A stretch of 64,000 bases of DNA, from the NCBI RefSeq assembly GCF_022829585.1, contig NZ_JAKSYC010000230.1, forward strand, positions 35,360 to 99,359. The letters run 5' to 3'. The position numbers and the translations under genes are program-made. The number at the start of each line of letters is the position of its first letter. Position 1 is the stretch's first letter. Origin of the DNA: Methylobacterium sp. J-026 (GTDB lineage: Bacteria > Pseudomonadota > Alphaproteobacteria > Rhizobiales > Beijerinckiaceae). The notes below the pieces were generated by a model that saw only the letters and a list, made by a program, of their open reading frames with translations, had not been told where the DNA came from and ran no database searches. Of the stretch, positions 44,911-52,845 are shown in pieces.

Positions 44911-45033
44911 CCATGCGGCGGCCCCGCGGGGAGCGGGGTCTTTGCAAGGTGCTCTGAACTGGCGCATCCTTGCGATCGCGGATGAAAATTATTCGCTTCG
45001 AAAGAACAAGACCACGATCGGGAGGACGCGGCG

Positions 45034-45450
45034 ATGCTGTCGAGACGAGGCTTCGTGAATTGTGCGCTCTGCGCCGTGGCGACCGGCTTCGCGGCCGTCG
45101 CCGTCGAGTCGCAGGCACAGCCGGCGGGACAGACCTCCGGCGTCACGCGCAAGATCCTCAGCACCGAGGAGCTCCCGGACGGACGCTACGTCGTCGTCCA
45201 GGTCGCCGCCGAGATCGCGCCGGGGGCGACGGTCGCCCGACACACGCATCCGGGCATCGAATCCTCGGTGATCCTGGAAGGGGAGGCGGAACTGCTCGTC
45301 GACGGCCAGCCGAACCGCACCTTGCGGGCCGGGGACAGCTTCCAGATCCCGGCCGTCGCCCCGCACAGCCTGCGCAACGGGTCGGGGGCCACGCGGGTGG
45401 CTGGGACCTACACGGTGGAGAAGGGCAAGCCCCTCGCCTCGCCAGCCTGA
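45034..45450 (+). CDS. Tat-exported cupin protein
   Basis: 138-aa single-domain cupin. The N-terminus MLSRRGFVNCALCAVATGFA has the twin-arginine SRRGFV motif, implying folded export to the periplasm, often with a metal already bound. ARHTHPGIESSVILEGEAEL is the first cupin motif (His, His, Glu) and SFQIPAVAPHSLRNG the second His. GGGAGGA stands before the ATG. Function unknown; small cupins of this kind include dioxygenases and isomerases. Confidence 0.85.
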   Translation: MLSRRGFVNCALCAVATGFAAVAVESQAQPAGQTSGVTRKILSTEELPDGRYVVVQVAAEIAPGATVARHTHPGIESSVILEGEAELLVDGQPNRTLRAGDSFQIPAVAPHSLRNGSGATRVAGTYTVEKGKPLASPA

Positions 45451-45535
45451 GCCGTTTTGGCGGACGTCTCTAGCGGCTTCGCATCGACGCCCGAGCCCGG
45501 ACGCGTTCCCCCGTGCAGCGGGTGACCGGGCCGGT

Positions 45536-46036
45536 TCAGTTGCCGGGGCCGAAGCTCGGCCTCTGCGGCGGGAGCGGGGGACGCGCGATGGGGGACCGAG
45601 GCGGGACTGGTCCGGGATCGCCCGTGGCTGGCCCCTCGGATCCGGGCCTCGCGGCGGCGGACAGCATCGGGCCCGGCGGCGGGGGCTTGCCGGAGACCTG
45701 CTGCGGGCTTCCGGCGCCGCCGGGCGCGGGCAGCGTGCATTGCTCGCCGCAATTGCTGACCACCGCCGGGTAGGCCTTGCCGGCGATCGTCGCGGAGACG
45801 ATGCAGCGTGCCGGATGGTAGACCAGCTCGTACTGGAACTTGCCGCCGTCGTCCGACTCGGTGCGGAACTGGCCATCCAGAACCACGGGCATGTGCGGCT
45901 GATCGGTGGTGCCGACCACGTAGAGCCGGCCCGTGGCGATCGCCGCGATCGTGATGTCGGAGGCCGCCCGCGCCGCTCCGCAGCTGAGCAGGGCCGCCGT
46001 GCCTGCCGCGGCGGCGATCGAGATCAAATGAGCCAA
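45536..46036 (-). CDS. Exported hypothetical protein
   Basis: 166 aa. The start is a TTG at 46036 directly behind GGGAGGCCGG; the following ISIAAAAGTAALLSCGAARA is a signal peptide. Mature part: SDITIAAIATGRLYVVGTTD, QPHMPVVLDGQFRTESDD and FQYELVYHPARCIVSATIAG, with two Cys that could pair with NCGEQC. The C-terminal third is Pro/Ser-rich and ends GPGN. Other starts up to 46240 are possible but add Arg-rich sequence. No family recognised. Confidence 0.6.
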   Translation of the reverse strand: MAHLISIAAAAGTAALLSCGAARAASDITIAAIATGRLYVVGTTDQPHMPVVLDGQFRTESDDGGKFQYELVYHPARCIVSATIAGKAYPAVVSNCGEQCTLPAPGGAGSPQQVSGKPPPPGPMLSAAARPGSEGPATGDPGPVPPRSPIARPPLPPQRPSFGPGN

Positions 46037-46343
46037 CCGGCCTCCCTCCTGACGGACGCGCTCAACCCGGAGGCGCCCGCCGACATGCCGCCTGCGAATG
46101 GCGGACGGCATCGATGCACCGGCCCGGACCGGCACCGGCGCGGGCCACGATGCCGCCTGCCTCGCCCACCGCAACGAAGAACCGGCCGGCTTTGCTCCAT
46201 CGCCGCACGGCCGTTCCGCGCGGCATCCCGGCCGGCGCACGGCGTTCCCACGTCGCAGGGGTCGGCCGTGACGGTGAGGCCGCCACGAAGGGAGCCCCGC
46301 CGCGGCCGGGCGTGATCGCGGGCCGCCCCCTCTCCACGGATGG
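46037..46343. other. Gap with no supported gene
   Basis: About 300 bp between two leftward genes. Both strands carry only GC-rich frames without ribosome sites. Confidence 0.4.
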
Positions 46344-46661
46344 TCACGACCGCTTCAAGGCGCTCAGAGACCGTGTCAGATGCACGACGACATCGTCCCC
46401 CTTCGGTCCCGGAAGCGCCTCGGCCGACGGCGCCTCAGCAGCCTGCAAGCGCTGGGCGACCTCCATCACGACGTGCTCGACGGATGGTGGCCACGGCACC
46501 TCATTGTCCAGAAGCATGCGGGCCGCGCGGACGAGCATGCGGAACTGCTCGGGCGGGATCGACGTCCCGGCCGCGTGCTGGTCGAGGATGCGATCGGCGA
46601 TCGCGGCCGCCAGCCCGGCGACTTCAGCCATCTTGTCTGGCTTATCGCCGGACTCTGTCAT
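46344..46661 (-). CDS. Hypothetical protein
   Basis: 105-aa protein MTESGDKPDKMAEVAGLAAA, IPPEQFRMLVRAARMLLDNE, then VVMEVAQRLQAAEAP. Mostly helical. GAGG stands 8 bases before the ATG. No domain recognised; the longer frame to 46880 is rejected as GC noise. Confidence 0.6.
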   Translation of the reverse strand: MTESGDKPDKMAEVAGLAAAIADRILDQHAAGTSIPPEQFRMLVRAARMLLDNEVPWPPSVEHVVMEVAQRLQAAEAPSAEALPGPKGDDVVVHLTRSLSALKRS

Positions 46662-47561
46662 GCGCCTCAGCCCTTCGCCTTGGGTGCCCGGTGCGGATCG
46701 AGCCCCGCTCCGGAGCCGCCGATGCCTCGGCGCCATCCCGGACCGGTGCGCGCCGGAGGCGGCCGTCTCTGCCCGGCGGCCGATCGGACCCGAGCCTGTC
46801 CCAAGGCCATCCGTCCTGGCAAGTGGCCACGCCGATTGGTTATTACGGGGCGAGCCCTCCGCATATTGTTCCGTTAGCAATAAGAACAGGCCGCGCGGAA
46901 GAGTTCAAGCGTCCGGCCGGCGCCCCGCCCGCTCCCTCTTCATCGCGGCTGGAGCGTGGCCGCGATACCCGCCCGCCCCTCAGACAGAGGAGGGGGGAGA
47001 TGCGTGCGGGGCGGGCGTGGCGTTCGGGATGGCGGCCCGTCACCTGCCGGGAGCGAGGACGATGCACCTACCGCCGCCCCGCGGCCCGGGGATCGCATGC
47101 GCCGGTGTTGTGAGACGCGCGGGCCTGCGCAAACAGGCGCTCATGGCGGGGGCGGACGCGTCCGTATCCCGGCCATCCCACCCCATCCTCCGCCACCGGC
47201 CGGCGTCGCTCGGGGGCCGCAGGTTTTGCCGGCGCTGCCCTCCGGATCCCGAGGCGACCGCCGCCAGCCCCTGCTTACCGGGACGATCGGCCACCAGACG
47301 ACGAAGCCGCGTGTTCCTGCGCGCCAGATCCGTCATCCTCCCGGCCTGATCGCCGCATTCCTCGGCGCCAGCGGTCGGAGCTGTGCTCGAAGACATCCGC
47401 CTCCGTGCAGGCGACGGCGATGCTCTTGCCATGCGCAGTCTGTATCTCGATCCGGTGCGGCATCCGCACAGCCCGCGTCGCGCTCGGGCTCCGTCAGCGC
47501 TGTATCCCAGCTTTTCCCGTCCGGGCCGATCTCGCAATCAGCCCGGCCCGAATCCGGCCGC
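46662..47561. other. 900 bp without supported genes
   Basis: Both strands are Arg/Pro-rich in all frames with no convincing start. GC falls toward 47561, at the border of the acquired FkbM gene. No repeats or terminators recognised. Confidence 0.45.
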
Positions 47562-48290
47562 TCAGATGGCAGACCTTTGTATACCCAATACGTCGTCTTT
47601 ATAATCAAAGATTTTATAATCTTGCTCAATCAGCATATGTTTTGCCTCTGCGGCATCTTCAGTCGATAAATGTTTTTTCTCGTACAAAACACCTGTCGGT
47701 AAGGAGGTTGAAAAATCCATCGTTTTTAAGACAGCAAGATCGGCCCCTTCGGTATCAACATGAAGGAAGTCGATTTTATCCACCTTATGCTCGACTAAGA
47801 TTTCGCTCAGCGTTGAGCATCTCACCTGATCTTCGATGATATACGGCTCAAGCTTCCCATCCAGATGCTTAACGATATGATTCCTGTCGAAGGACCCCAG
47901 CTGGTTCCACCATTCAGGGAGATTGGGTATCTCTTTTTTGGCATCGCTGGAAACGTAATAAAATTTTCTACTCGGACCGTCCGAAACCGCTCTATTGCAA
48001 AATATAAATCTGTCCTCATTGCCGTAATTCGATTTTAATTGCTCAAACGCATACTTGACTGGTTCTATTAATATACCTGTGTACTTCGAGTTATATCTGG
48101 CCAATTTATTGAGTGGATCCCCATGCAATCCATCGTTTGAACCAACTTGAACAAAGAAAACCTTATCCTTCTTCGAGAAAATCCCCTCGATCCGTCGTGT
48201 GATGAAGGGCTTGTCGTTTTGCACCGTATGCAATAATCGCAATAACCCTGGTGTTTTCTTCAAAATATTTTTTGCCAGGGCTTTCATCAC
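47562..48290 (-). CDS. FkbM family methyltransferase
   Basis: 242-aa SAM methyltransferase of the FkbM family. VFFVQVGSNDGLHGDPLNKL holds GSNDG at 50-54, the SAM loop; GILIEPVKYAFEQLKSNYG and KIDFLHVDTEGADLAVLK are the ribose and acidic motifs. GC is far lower than in the surrounding chromosome, with Lys, Ile and Asn abundance, and the gene is isolated in a gene-poor AT-richer stretch; it looks horizontally acquired. FkbM proteins methylate hydroxyls of sugars or small molecules; substrate unknown. Confidence 0.88.
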   Translation of the reverse strand: MMKALAKNILKKTPGLLRLLHTVQNDKPFITRRIEGIFSKKDKVFFVQVGSNDGLHGDPLNKLARYNSKYTGILIEPVKYAFEQLKSNYGNEDRFIFCNRAVSDGPSRKFYYVSSDAKKEIPNLPEWWNQLGSFDRNHIVKHLDGKLEPYIIEDQVRCSTLSEILVEHKVDKIDFLHVDTEGADLAVLKTMDFSTSLPTGVLYEKKHLSTEDAAEAKHMLIEQDYKIFDYKDDVLGIQRSAI

Positions 48291-49514
48291 CGGCTCCTAA
48301 TAATTGAAAGGCCAAAGCGTGACCGTAGCGTATTCGTGGCGCTGTATAGGTCAAGGCCGTTTCCGGGTCGATTGTCGAAGGGGGGAACCCTTTTGAATCA
48401 GCTGGGTGCCTGCGTAAATTCTTCGTGGGCCCGGTGGCCGACCGTTAGAAAAGCGGTGGTTCGATAGTCTAACCGCAACGGCGTTCGAATCGGCACGGCC
48501 CTCTCAACGACGTTGCTATGAAGTCCGGCGCCGTCTTTGGATGAAGGCACCTTTTTTCAATCACATCATAGATTCTCGACGTTGAATCCGATTCTTAGAT
48601 CTCATCGTTCGACTCTATCACGCGGATAAATATCAACATGACCTAGTTCGAAAAAATGTTAAGGCACGTAAGTCCATTTTTTTATCACAAATTAGTTCGT
48701 CAAGATACGAAAAGATTTTTGTAGCTGCCCTGATCGGGGTTTTTATTGGAAATAACTGTAGTTGGCTCCGCGGTTCGTGATACAGGTCCAGGGACAATTC
48801 ACGTTGCTCTCAGGTCGTCCGAAGATAAACCGCCGAGTTCGGGGCGGTGGCCCATCCTCGGCACCGGGCAGGGAACGGACGTCGCGCAACGGCGCACGAT
48901 CGACAGGTGGTTCGGGTAGGTAGAACACCGCAGGTGGGACACGGCGCTCGTCTGCAACGGGCGAAACTGGCCAGTCAGCCCGTCGTCGCTGTTGCCGTGC
49001 TCCCAGGCGTCTGAATCTGACTCGCAGCAGCTTCACCGATCGTGTTCGGTGCCCGCGTGTCCGTCCAGTTTGAGGCTCAACGTTCGAACCGATCCCCCAC
49101 GGTCGGGGCGGGGGCGGTGATCGTGGGCGGCGAGGGACCGTCGATGGGAGCGGGTTCAGGTTCAATGGGGGAGATGACGGCCACCCCCACTCTCATCCGT
49201 GTGGTGGATGGGTCACGCCTGCGTTCGGCGTTCCAGATCCGTTTCAGGACACCATCCGCGCGGCATGTCGGACCCGTGCTCCCCGTGGCTCCTGAGTCCT
49301 CAAGAGGCCTCGGCGATGGGACGAGCGACGGTTCGCCCTTCGACCATTCAACAGGGTCGATCGGGGTGCATTGACGTCGGTCCCAGACCCCCGGCTTCGG
49401 GTTCTCCGATGGTACGGCAATACGAAGCGACAACCTGTGAGACCGCCCTGTAAGAGCGCGGTCATCGCCGGCAGGTCGCTTAAACCCAACCTATGGAAAT
49501 CGTTGGAAGATTAC
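48291..49514. other. 1.2 kb gene-poor stretch between FkbM gene and the integrated element
   Basis: The first ~450 bp are AT-rich with short tracts of T and A and no coding frame; this may include the FkbM promoter. From ~48770 onward GC returns but frames are Pro/Arg-rich on both strands and lack starts. Nothing else could be recognised. Confidence 0.45.
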
Positions 49515-49560
49515 TGGTGCTGCGAGACAGGATTGAACTGTCGACCTCTTCATTACCAAA
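49515..49560 (-). other. 3' fragment of tRNA-Thr(GGT): element attachment site
   Basis: On the minus strand the sequence contains the end of a tRNA: TTGGTAA anticodon loop (anticodon GGT), AGGTC variable loop, T-arm GACAG-TTCAATC-CTGTC (5-bp perfect stem), acceptor strand TCGCAGC and A-CCA (CCA at 49515-49517). The 5' half (D-arm and 5' acceptor) does not follow to the right. A tRNA 3' end next to an integrase gene is the classic att site; the right-hand copy was not found in the window. Confidence 0.78.
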
Positions 49561-49664
49561 CATCTGCCGGGGCCAAACAGCCCCTAACAGATCAGGTAAT
49601 TGAAGCCGGGAAAAACCGCAATTAGCACTGGCACTTGGCGACATTGCGAGCCCTTGTTAATATC

Positions 49665-49705
49665 ATTGGGTAACAGGCCATAACGGGCCGATCGCGTTAC
49701 CCAAT
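49665..49705. repeat. 10-bp inverted repeat between att site and integrase gene
   Basis: ATTGGGTAAC (49665-49674) and GTTACCCAAT (49696-49705) are perfect inverted copies 21 bp apart, 23 bp before the integrase ATG. The position fits an integrase arm-binding site or an operator of the integrase promoter. Confidence 0.6.
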
Positions 49706-49727
49706 TGATACCCAGGGCTCACGACAG

Positions 49728-50945
49728 ATGACCGCGAAGGTGCTGACCGTGCAAGCCGTTGAACGCCTGAAACCGGACCCACTTGTCCGCCGCGAGATCC
49801 CCGATGCGGGAATGCCTTCGCTCTACCTGATCGTGCATCCGACCGGCCGGAAGGGCTGGTGCGTGCGCTACCGCTTCGGCGGCCGTCCGCGGAAGATGAT
49901 GCTTGGCCCGTACCCAGCCCTCGACCTGCCGGCTGCACGCGACCGAGCCCGGGAGGCAGTGCGCACCCTGTCCCTCGGACGGGACCCCGGTGCCGAGAAG
50001 ATCGAGACGGCTAGGATCAACCGGGCTCGGCCGGTGGATCATGACCTCGTCTCCAGCGTGGTCGAGGATTTCCTCGAGCGGCACGTCCGCAAGCACAACA
50101 AGCCGAGCACCGCGGAGACGGCCGCACAGATCTTACACAAAGATGTCGTGCCGGTCTGGGGTCGCCGAAAAGTGGAGAGCATCAGCCGACGGGACGTGCT
50201 GGACCTGCTCGACGGCATCGTGAATCGTGGGGCGCCTGTAATGGCGAACCGGGCGCTGGCGACCGTCCGGAAGTTCTTCAACTGGTGTGTCGAGCGCGCG
50301 ATTATCACAGCCTCGCCCTGCACGGGCGTGAAGGCGCCATCTCAGGAGACCACGCGCGACCGCGTGCTGACCGACGCCGAGCTGCGCGCGGTATGGCTGG
50401 GTGCCGATAGGGTAGGGTGGCCGTTCGGGCCCTTCGTGAAGCTGCTGATTCTCACGGCGCAGCGGCGCGACGAGGTGGCCGGCATCACAAAGGGCGAGCT
50501 GCACGAGCGGGGCACTGAATGGCATCTGCCGGCCGCCCGATCCAAGAACGGGTCATCGAGCATCGTTCCGCTCAGTGAGCCGGCTAAGGCGATCCTGAAG
50601 GCGCTACCGAAGATCCAGGGGGACTTCCTCCTGACCACGACCGGGGAGGGGCCTATTCGCGGCTTCTCGCGCGCCAAGACGCGCTTGGATGCCGAGATCA
50701 GGGCTGCCAACGGTGGCAGGAGCCTGGAGGGCTGGACTTTTCACGATCTGCGTCGAACCGGATCCTCCGGCATGGCCCGGCTCAAAACCGACCCGCACGT
50801 CATCGAAGCAGTGCTGAACCATCGATCCGGCGTCATCAAGGGCGTGGCTGCGGTCTACAACCGATACCAGTACCTCGACGAGAAGCGGGCCGCGCTGGAG
50901 ACGTGGGCGACGTATGTAACGACAATTTGTGGAGGCGGTTCGTGA
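49728..50945 (+). CDS. Tyrosine recombinase/integrase (DUF4102 arm-binding type)
   Basis: 405-aa P4-type integrase that inserts the island at a tRNA 3' end. Residues ~1-90 form the arm DNA-binding DUF4102 domain (PDAGMPSLYLIVHPTGRKGW, MLGPYPALDLPAARDRARE, LSLGRDPGAEK). The core has catalytic Arg246 in TAQRRDEVAG, His339 and Arg342 in FHDLRRTGSS, His365 in LNHRSG, and Tyr377 in VYNRYQY as likely nucleophile. All key residues are present, so it should be active. Gene directed away from the att fragment; stop overlaps the next gene by 4 bp. Confidence 0.95.
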   Translation: MTAKVLTVQAVERLKPDPLVRREIPDAGMPSLYLIVHPTGRKGWCVRYRFGGRPRKMMLGPYPALDLPAARDRAREAVRTLSLGRDPGAEKIETARINRARPVDHDLVSSVVEDFLERHVRKHNKPSTAETAAQILHKDVVPVWGRRKVESISRRDVLDLLDGIVNRGAPVMANRALATVRKFFNWCVERAIITASPCTGVKAPSQETTRDRVLTDAELRAVWLGADRVGWPFGPFVKLLILTAQRRDEVAGITKGELHERGTEWHLPAARSKNGSSSIVPLSEPAKAILKALPKIQGDFLLTTTGEGPIRGFSRAKTRLDAEIRAANGGRSLEGWTFHDLRRTGSSGMARLKTDPHVIEAVLNHRSGVIKGVAAVYNRYQYLDEKRAALETWATYVTTICGGGS

Positions 50946-51529
50946 TCGCCGTCCCGTCAGGCTATGCGTCCCTCGGCGAGCTATTGGATTTCGTTGAGAA
51001 AGAGGTGCTGGGCGATGAGTTGGACAAGCCCATCCGCACCAAGAGTTACAGTCACGTGATTATTCGAGTTCTTGAGTATCTTGAGACTGGAAAATTCGTT
51101 GCATACACGGTCGATCCAACGTCCGGAGACATGCATGGTATCGACAGGAAGTATTGGCGCACTGTGTTCGGCAAGCCTGCGCTCCATGAAGGACTCAAGT
51201 GTTACGATCTTGAGGGAAAAACCGGCCTTCCGTTCGTAATCAAAATCCCTGCCGGGATGCAGTTAAATTTTGGCGCAGCTTCTCGCGAAATCTCTTCAGG
51301 CAACACCTGGAAGTCTAAAGGTGGTCGACCGCGGGAGCATGACTGGGATGGCGCGTTCATCGAGATGGCGCGCGTCGCAATTTCTGGGCAGGACCACTCA
51401 CCGGCTGCGCTGACCCGCGCTGTGACGGAGTGGTTCGCGAAGACTTATGACCGCGAACCTGCCGACAGCCAAATCCGCGAACAAGTTGCGCGATTTCACG
51501 ACGCACTCTGGCCGCCGAAAACCTCATAG
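50942..51529 (+). CDS. Hypothetical protein coupled to the integrase
   Basis: 195-aa protein starting at GTG 50942 behind GGAGG, overlapping the integrase stop by 4 bp. VPSGYASLGELLDFVEKEVL, EYLETGKFVAYTVDPTSGDM, GLPFVIKIPAGMQLNFG, and a C-terminal helical part with DSQIREQVARFHDALWPP. Lower GC than neighbours. No family recognised; placement suggests a role in excision or element control. Confidence 0.68.
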   Translation: MIAVPSGYASLGELLDFVEKEVLGDELDKPIRTKSYSHVIIRVLEYLETGKFVAYTVDPTSGDMHGIDRKYWRTVFGKPALHEGLKCYDLEGKTGLPFVIKIPAGMQLNFGAASREISSGNTWKSKGGRPREHDWDGAFIEMARVAISGQDHSPAALTRAVTEWFAKTYDREPADSQIREQVARFHDALWPPKTS

Positions 51530-51555
51530 TTGGCGGTCGCGGAGGTTTTCGGCGG
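51512..51555. repeat. 14-bp perfect inverted repeat around a stop codon
   Basis: CCGCCGAAAACCTC (51512-51525) and GAGGTTTTCGGCGG (51542-51555) are exactly complementary with a 16-base centre that holds the stop codon of the preceding gene. No T-run follows, but a stem of this length could act as terminator or control the small genes behind it. Confidence 0.6.
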
Positions 51556-51610
51556 ACGTCACTTAACAATTGGGCCCACTATCGAGCGTGTTCCACAGAG
51601 GAGCTACGCA

Positions 51611-51823
51611 ATGCCCCTGGCTGTTCCAAGATCCGGCGACGAGTTGCTGCCGGCACCACATCTGTTGGCCCGTTACAAGGTCAGCGACATGACCTTGTTT
51701 CGTTGGCTCAAGGATGAACGTCTGAGCTTTCCACAGCCGATCCGTATCAACGGACGCCGCTACTGGCGGCTGGCCGACCTGCAGGCCTTTGAGGCCAGGC
51801 AGGCTTCGAAGGAGGCCGCGTAG
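51611..51823 (+). CDS. AlpA-type helix-turn-helix protein
   Basis: 70-aa DNA-binding protein. LLARYKVSDMTLFRWLKDER and QPIRINGRRYWRLADLQAFE are the excisionase/AlpA winged-HTH with the beta hairpin. Members activate integrase or act as recombination directionality factors. GAGGAG stands 8 bases before the ATG. Lies in the small-gene string behind the integrase. Confidence 0.85.
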   Translation: MPLAVPRSGDELLPAPHLLARYKVSDMTLFRWLKDERLSFPQPIRINGRRYWRLADLQAFEARQASKEAA

Positions 51824-51827
51824 CACG

Positions 51828-52034
51828 ATGGCCCTGAAAACAGTTGAGGGACGGAGCGCGTGCAGGCGCTCACGTCCCTCGGATAGTGTCGCTCGGCAGA
51901 CCGACCCATCCGATATAGCACCCCACCGGCACACCGCCAACGTGCGGCCCTTCGTTTTTGATAGCCGCGGTTGCTTCCTCGGCTTCGTGACCGGCCGCGC
52001 CGAGGCTCGCGCCCTTGTTCGGGAGGGCGTGTGA
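51828..52034 (+). CDS. Small hypothetical protein of the element
   Basis: 68 aa: MALKTVEGRSACRRSRPSDS, HRHTANVRPFVFDSRGCFLG, then FVTGRAEARALVREGV. The C-terminal part (VFDSRGCFLGFVTGRAEARAL) looks like a short folded unit. GGAGG lies ~11 bases upstream. 4 bp behind the AlpA stop; the stop overlaps the next ATG by one base. Confidence 0.6.
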   Translation: MALKTVEGRSACRRSRPSDSVARQTDPSDIAPHRHTANVRPFVFDSRGCFLGFVTGRAEARALVREGV

Positions 52035-52240
52035 TGTCGGGATTTCTCACTCTCGCCCTCGATGAAGTGGCCGAGCGGGCTAGTTTGGCCGCCCGCTATG
52101 CCGAAGCCGCTGCCGCGCTCGCGGCGGCCGGTGATGTACCCGGCATGACGCATAGCCTGGCTTGCGCCGCCCGGGTGATCTTGGCCGCTACACAGGCGGC
52201 CGAGACCCTGCGTCCGGCAGCACAGGAAGCGGCGCAATGA
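52034..52240 (+). CDS. Small helical hypothetical protein of the element
   Basis: 68-aa Ala-rich helical protein: MSGFLTLALDEVAERASLAA, YAEAAAALAAAGDVPGMTHS, LACAARVILAATQAAETL. Probably coiled or helix-hairpin. TGATG coupling with the previous gene and ATGA overlap with the next. Confidence 0.6.
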   Translation: MSGFLTLALDEVAERASLAARYAEAAAALAAAGDVPGMTHSLACAARVILAATQAAETLRPAAQEAAQ

Positions 52241-52845
52241 TCGCGCGTCCCCTCCTCCAGCGCGACGACTTCCTCTGGTGGCTGGACAACAGCCGCCGCC
52301 ACTACCGCGTGCGCCCGACCCGGCTCGGGGATCTGACCTTCCGGTTCGGGGAGACCTACCCCGACTTTATCACGGTCGTGCCGCTCGACGGCCGGAAGTC
52401 GGCAGTGATGAAGGCGCAATGCGAACTCTTCCCGGACGACTGGGAAGATACCGATCGCTACGCCTCAGCCAGGCTCAACGCGATCGCAATCCGGGCCGCG
52501 GCTCGCCAGCGTGGGGGGTGCGCGATGAGCGCCGACCTCCTCACCTTCCCCCGCAACCGCGTGCGCCGTGTCGAGGCCGACAGTGTCCGGCTCAGCTACG
52601 ACTTTAACCGGTGGTGCTCCGAGCAGTACCGGGGCGAGCGGTTCCTCCGGCGGTTCCACTTCGACAGGCTCCTCGACGCCCGCGCCGAGGTCGAGCGGCT
52701 GGTGGCCAACGGCTTGCGACGTCTGCCCGACGCCCGGCCGGACTGGACGGATGTCGCCTACGGCTCTCTGAGCGACGGCGGCCTGGATGACGATCCTGAT
52801 CCTCGGCTCAGCGATCTCCTGGACGAGGGAGGCGTTGCGGTATGA
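52237..52845 (+). CDS. Hypothetical protein of the element
   Basis: 202-aa protein with two halves. Residues 1-95: LLQRDDFLWWLDNSRRHYRV, LTFRFGETYPDFITVVPLDG. Residues 97-202: SADLLTFPRNRVRRVEADSV, RLSYDFNRWCSEQYRGERF, with an acidic C-terminus. An internal ATG at 52525 with GGGGGG upstream could start the second half as a separate protein. It is overlapped by 4 bp at both ends with its neighbours. No domain recognised. Confidence 0.62.
   Translation: MIARPLLQRDDFLWWLDNSRRHYRVRPTRLGDLTFRFGETYPDFITVVPLDGRKSAVMKAQCELFPDDWEDTDRYASARLNAIAIRAAARQRGGCAMSADLLTFPRNRVRRVEADSVRLSYDFNRWCSEQYRGERFLRRFHFDRLLDARAEVERLVANGLRRLPDARPDWTDVAYGSLSDGGLDDDPDPRLSDLLDEGGVAV

Noticed and set aside
44504..45118. 204-codon minus-strand frame
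   Set aside because: Crosses the terminator and the Tat cupin gene, Arg/Pro-rich, no ribosome site.
48743..49165. 140-codon minus-strand frame in the gap before the island
   Set aside because: Pro/Arg-rich composition, no domain, no ribosome site.
49515..49600. Complete tRNA gene at the integrase
   Set aside because: The anticodon stem has no 5' partner and the D-arm and 5' acceptor are missing, so only a 3' fragment exists.
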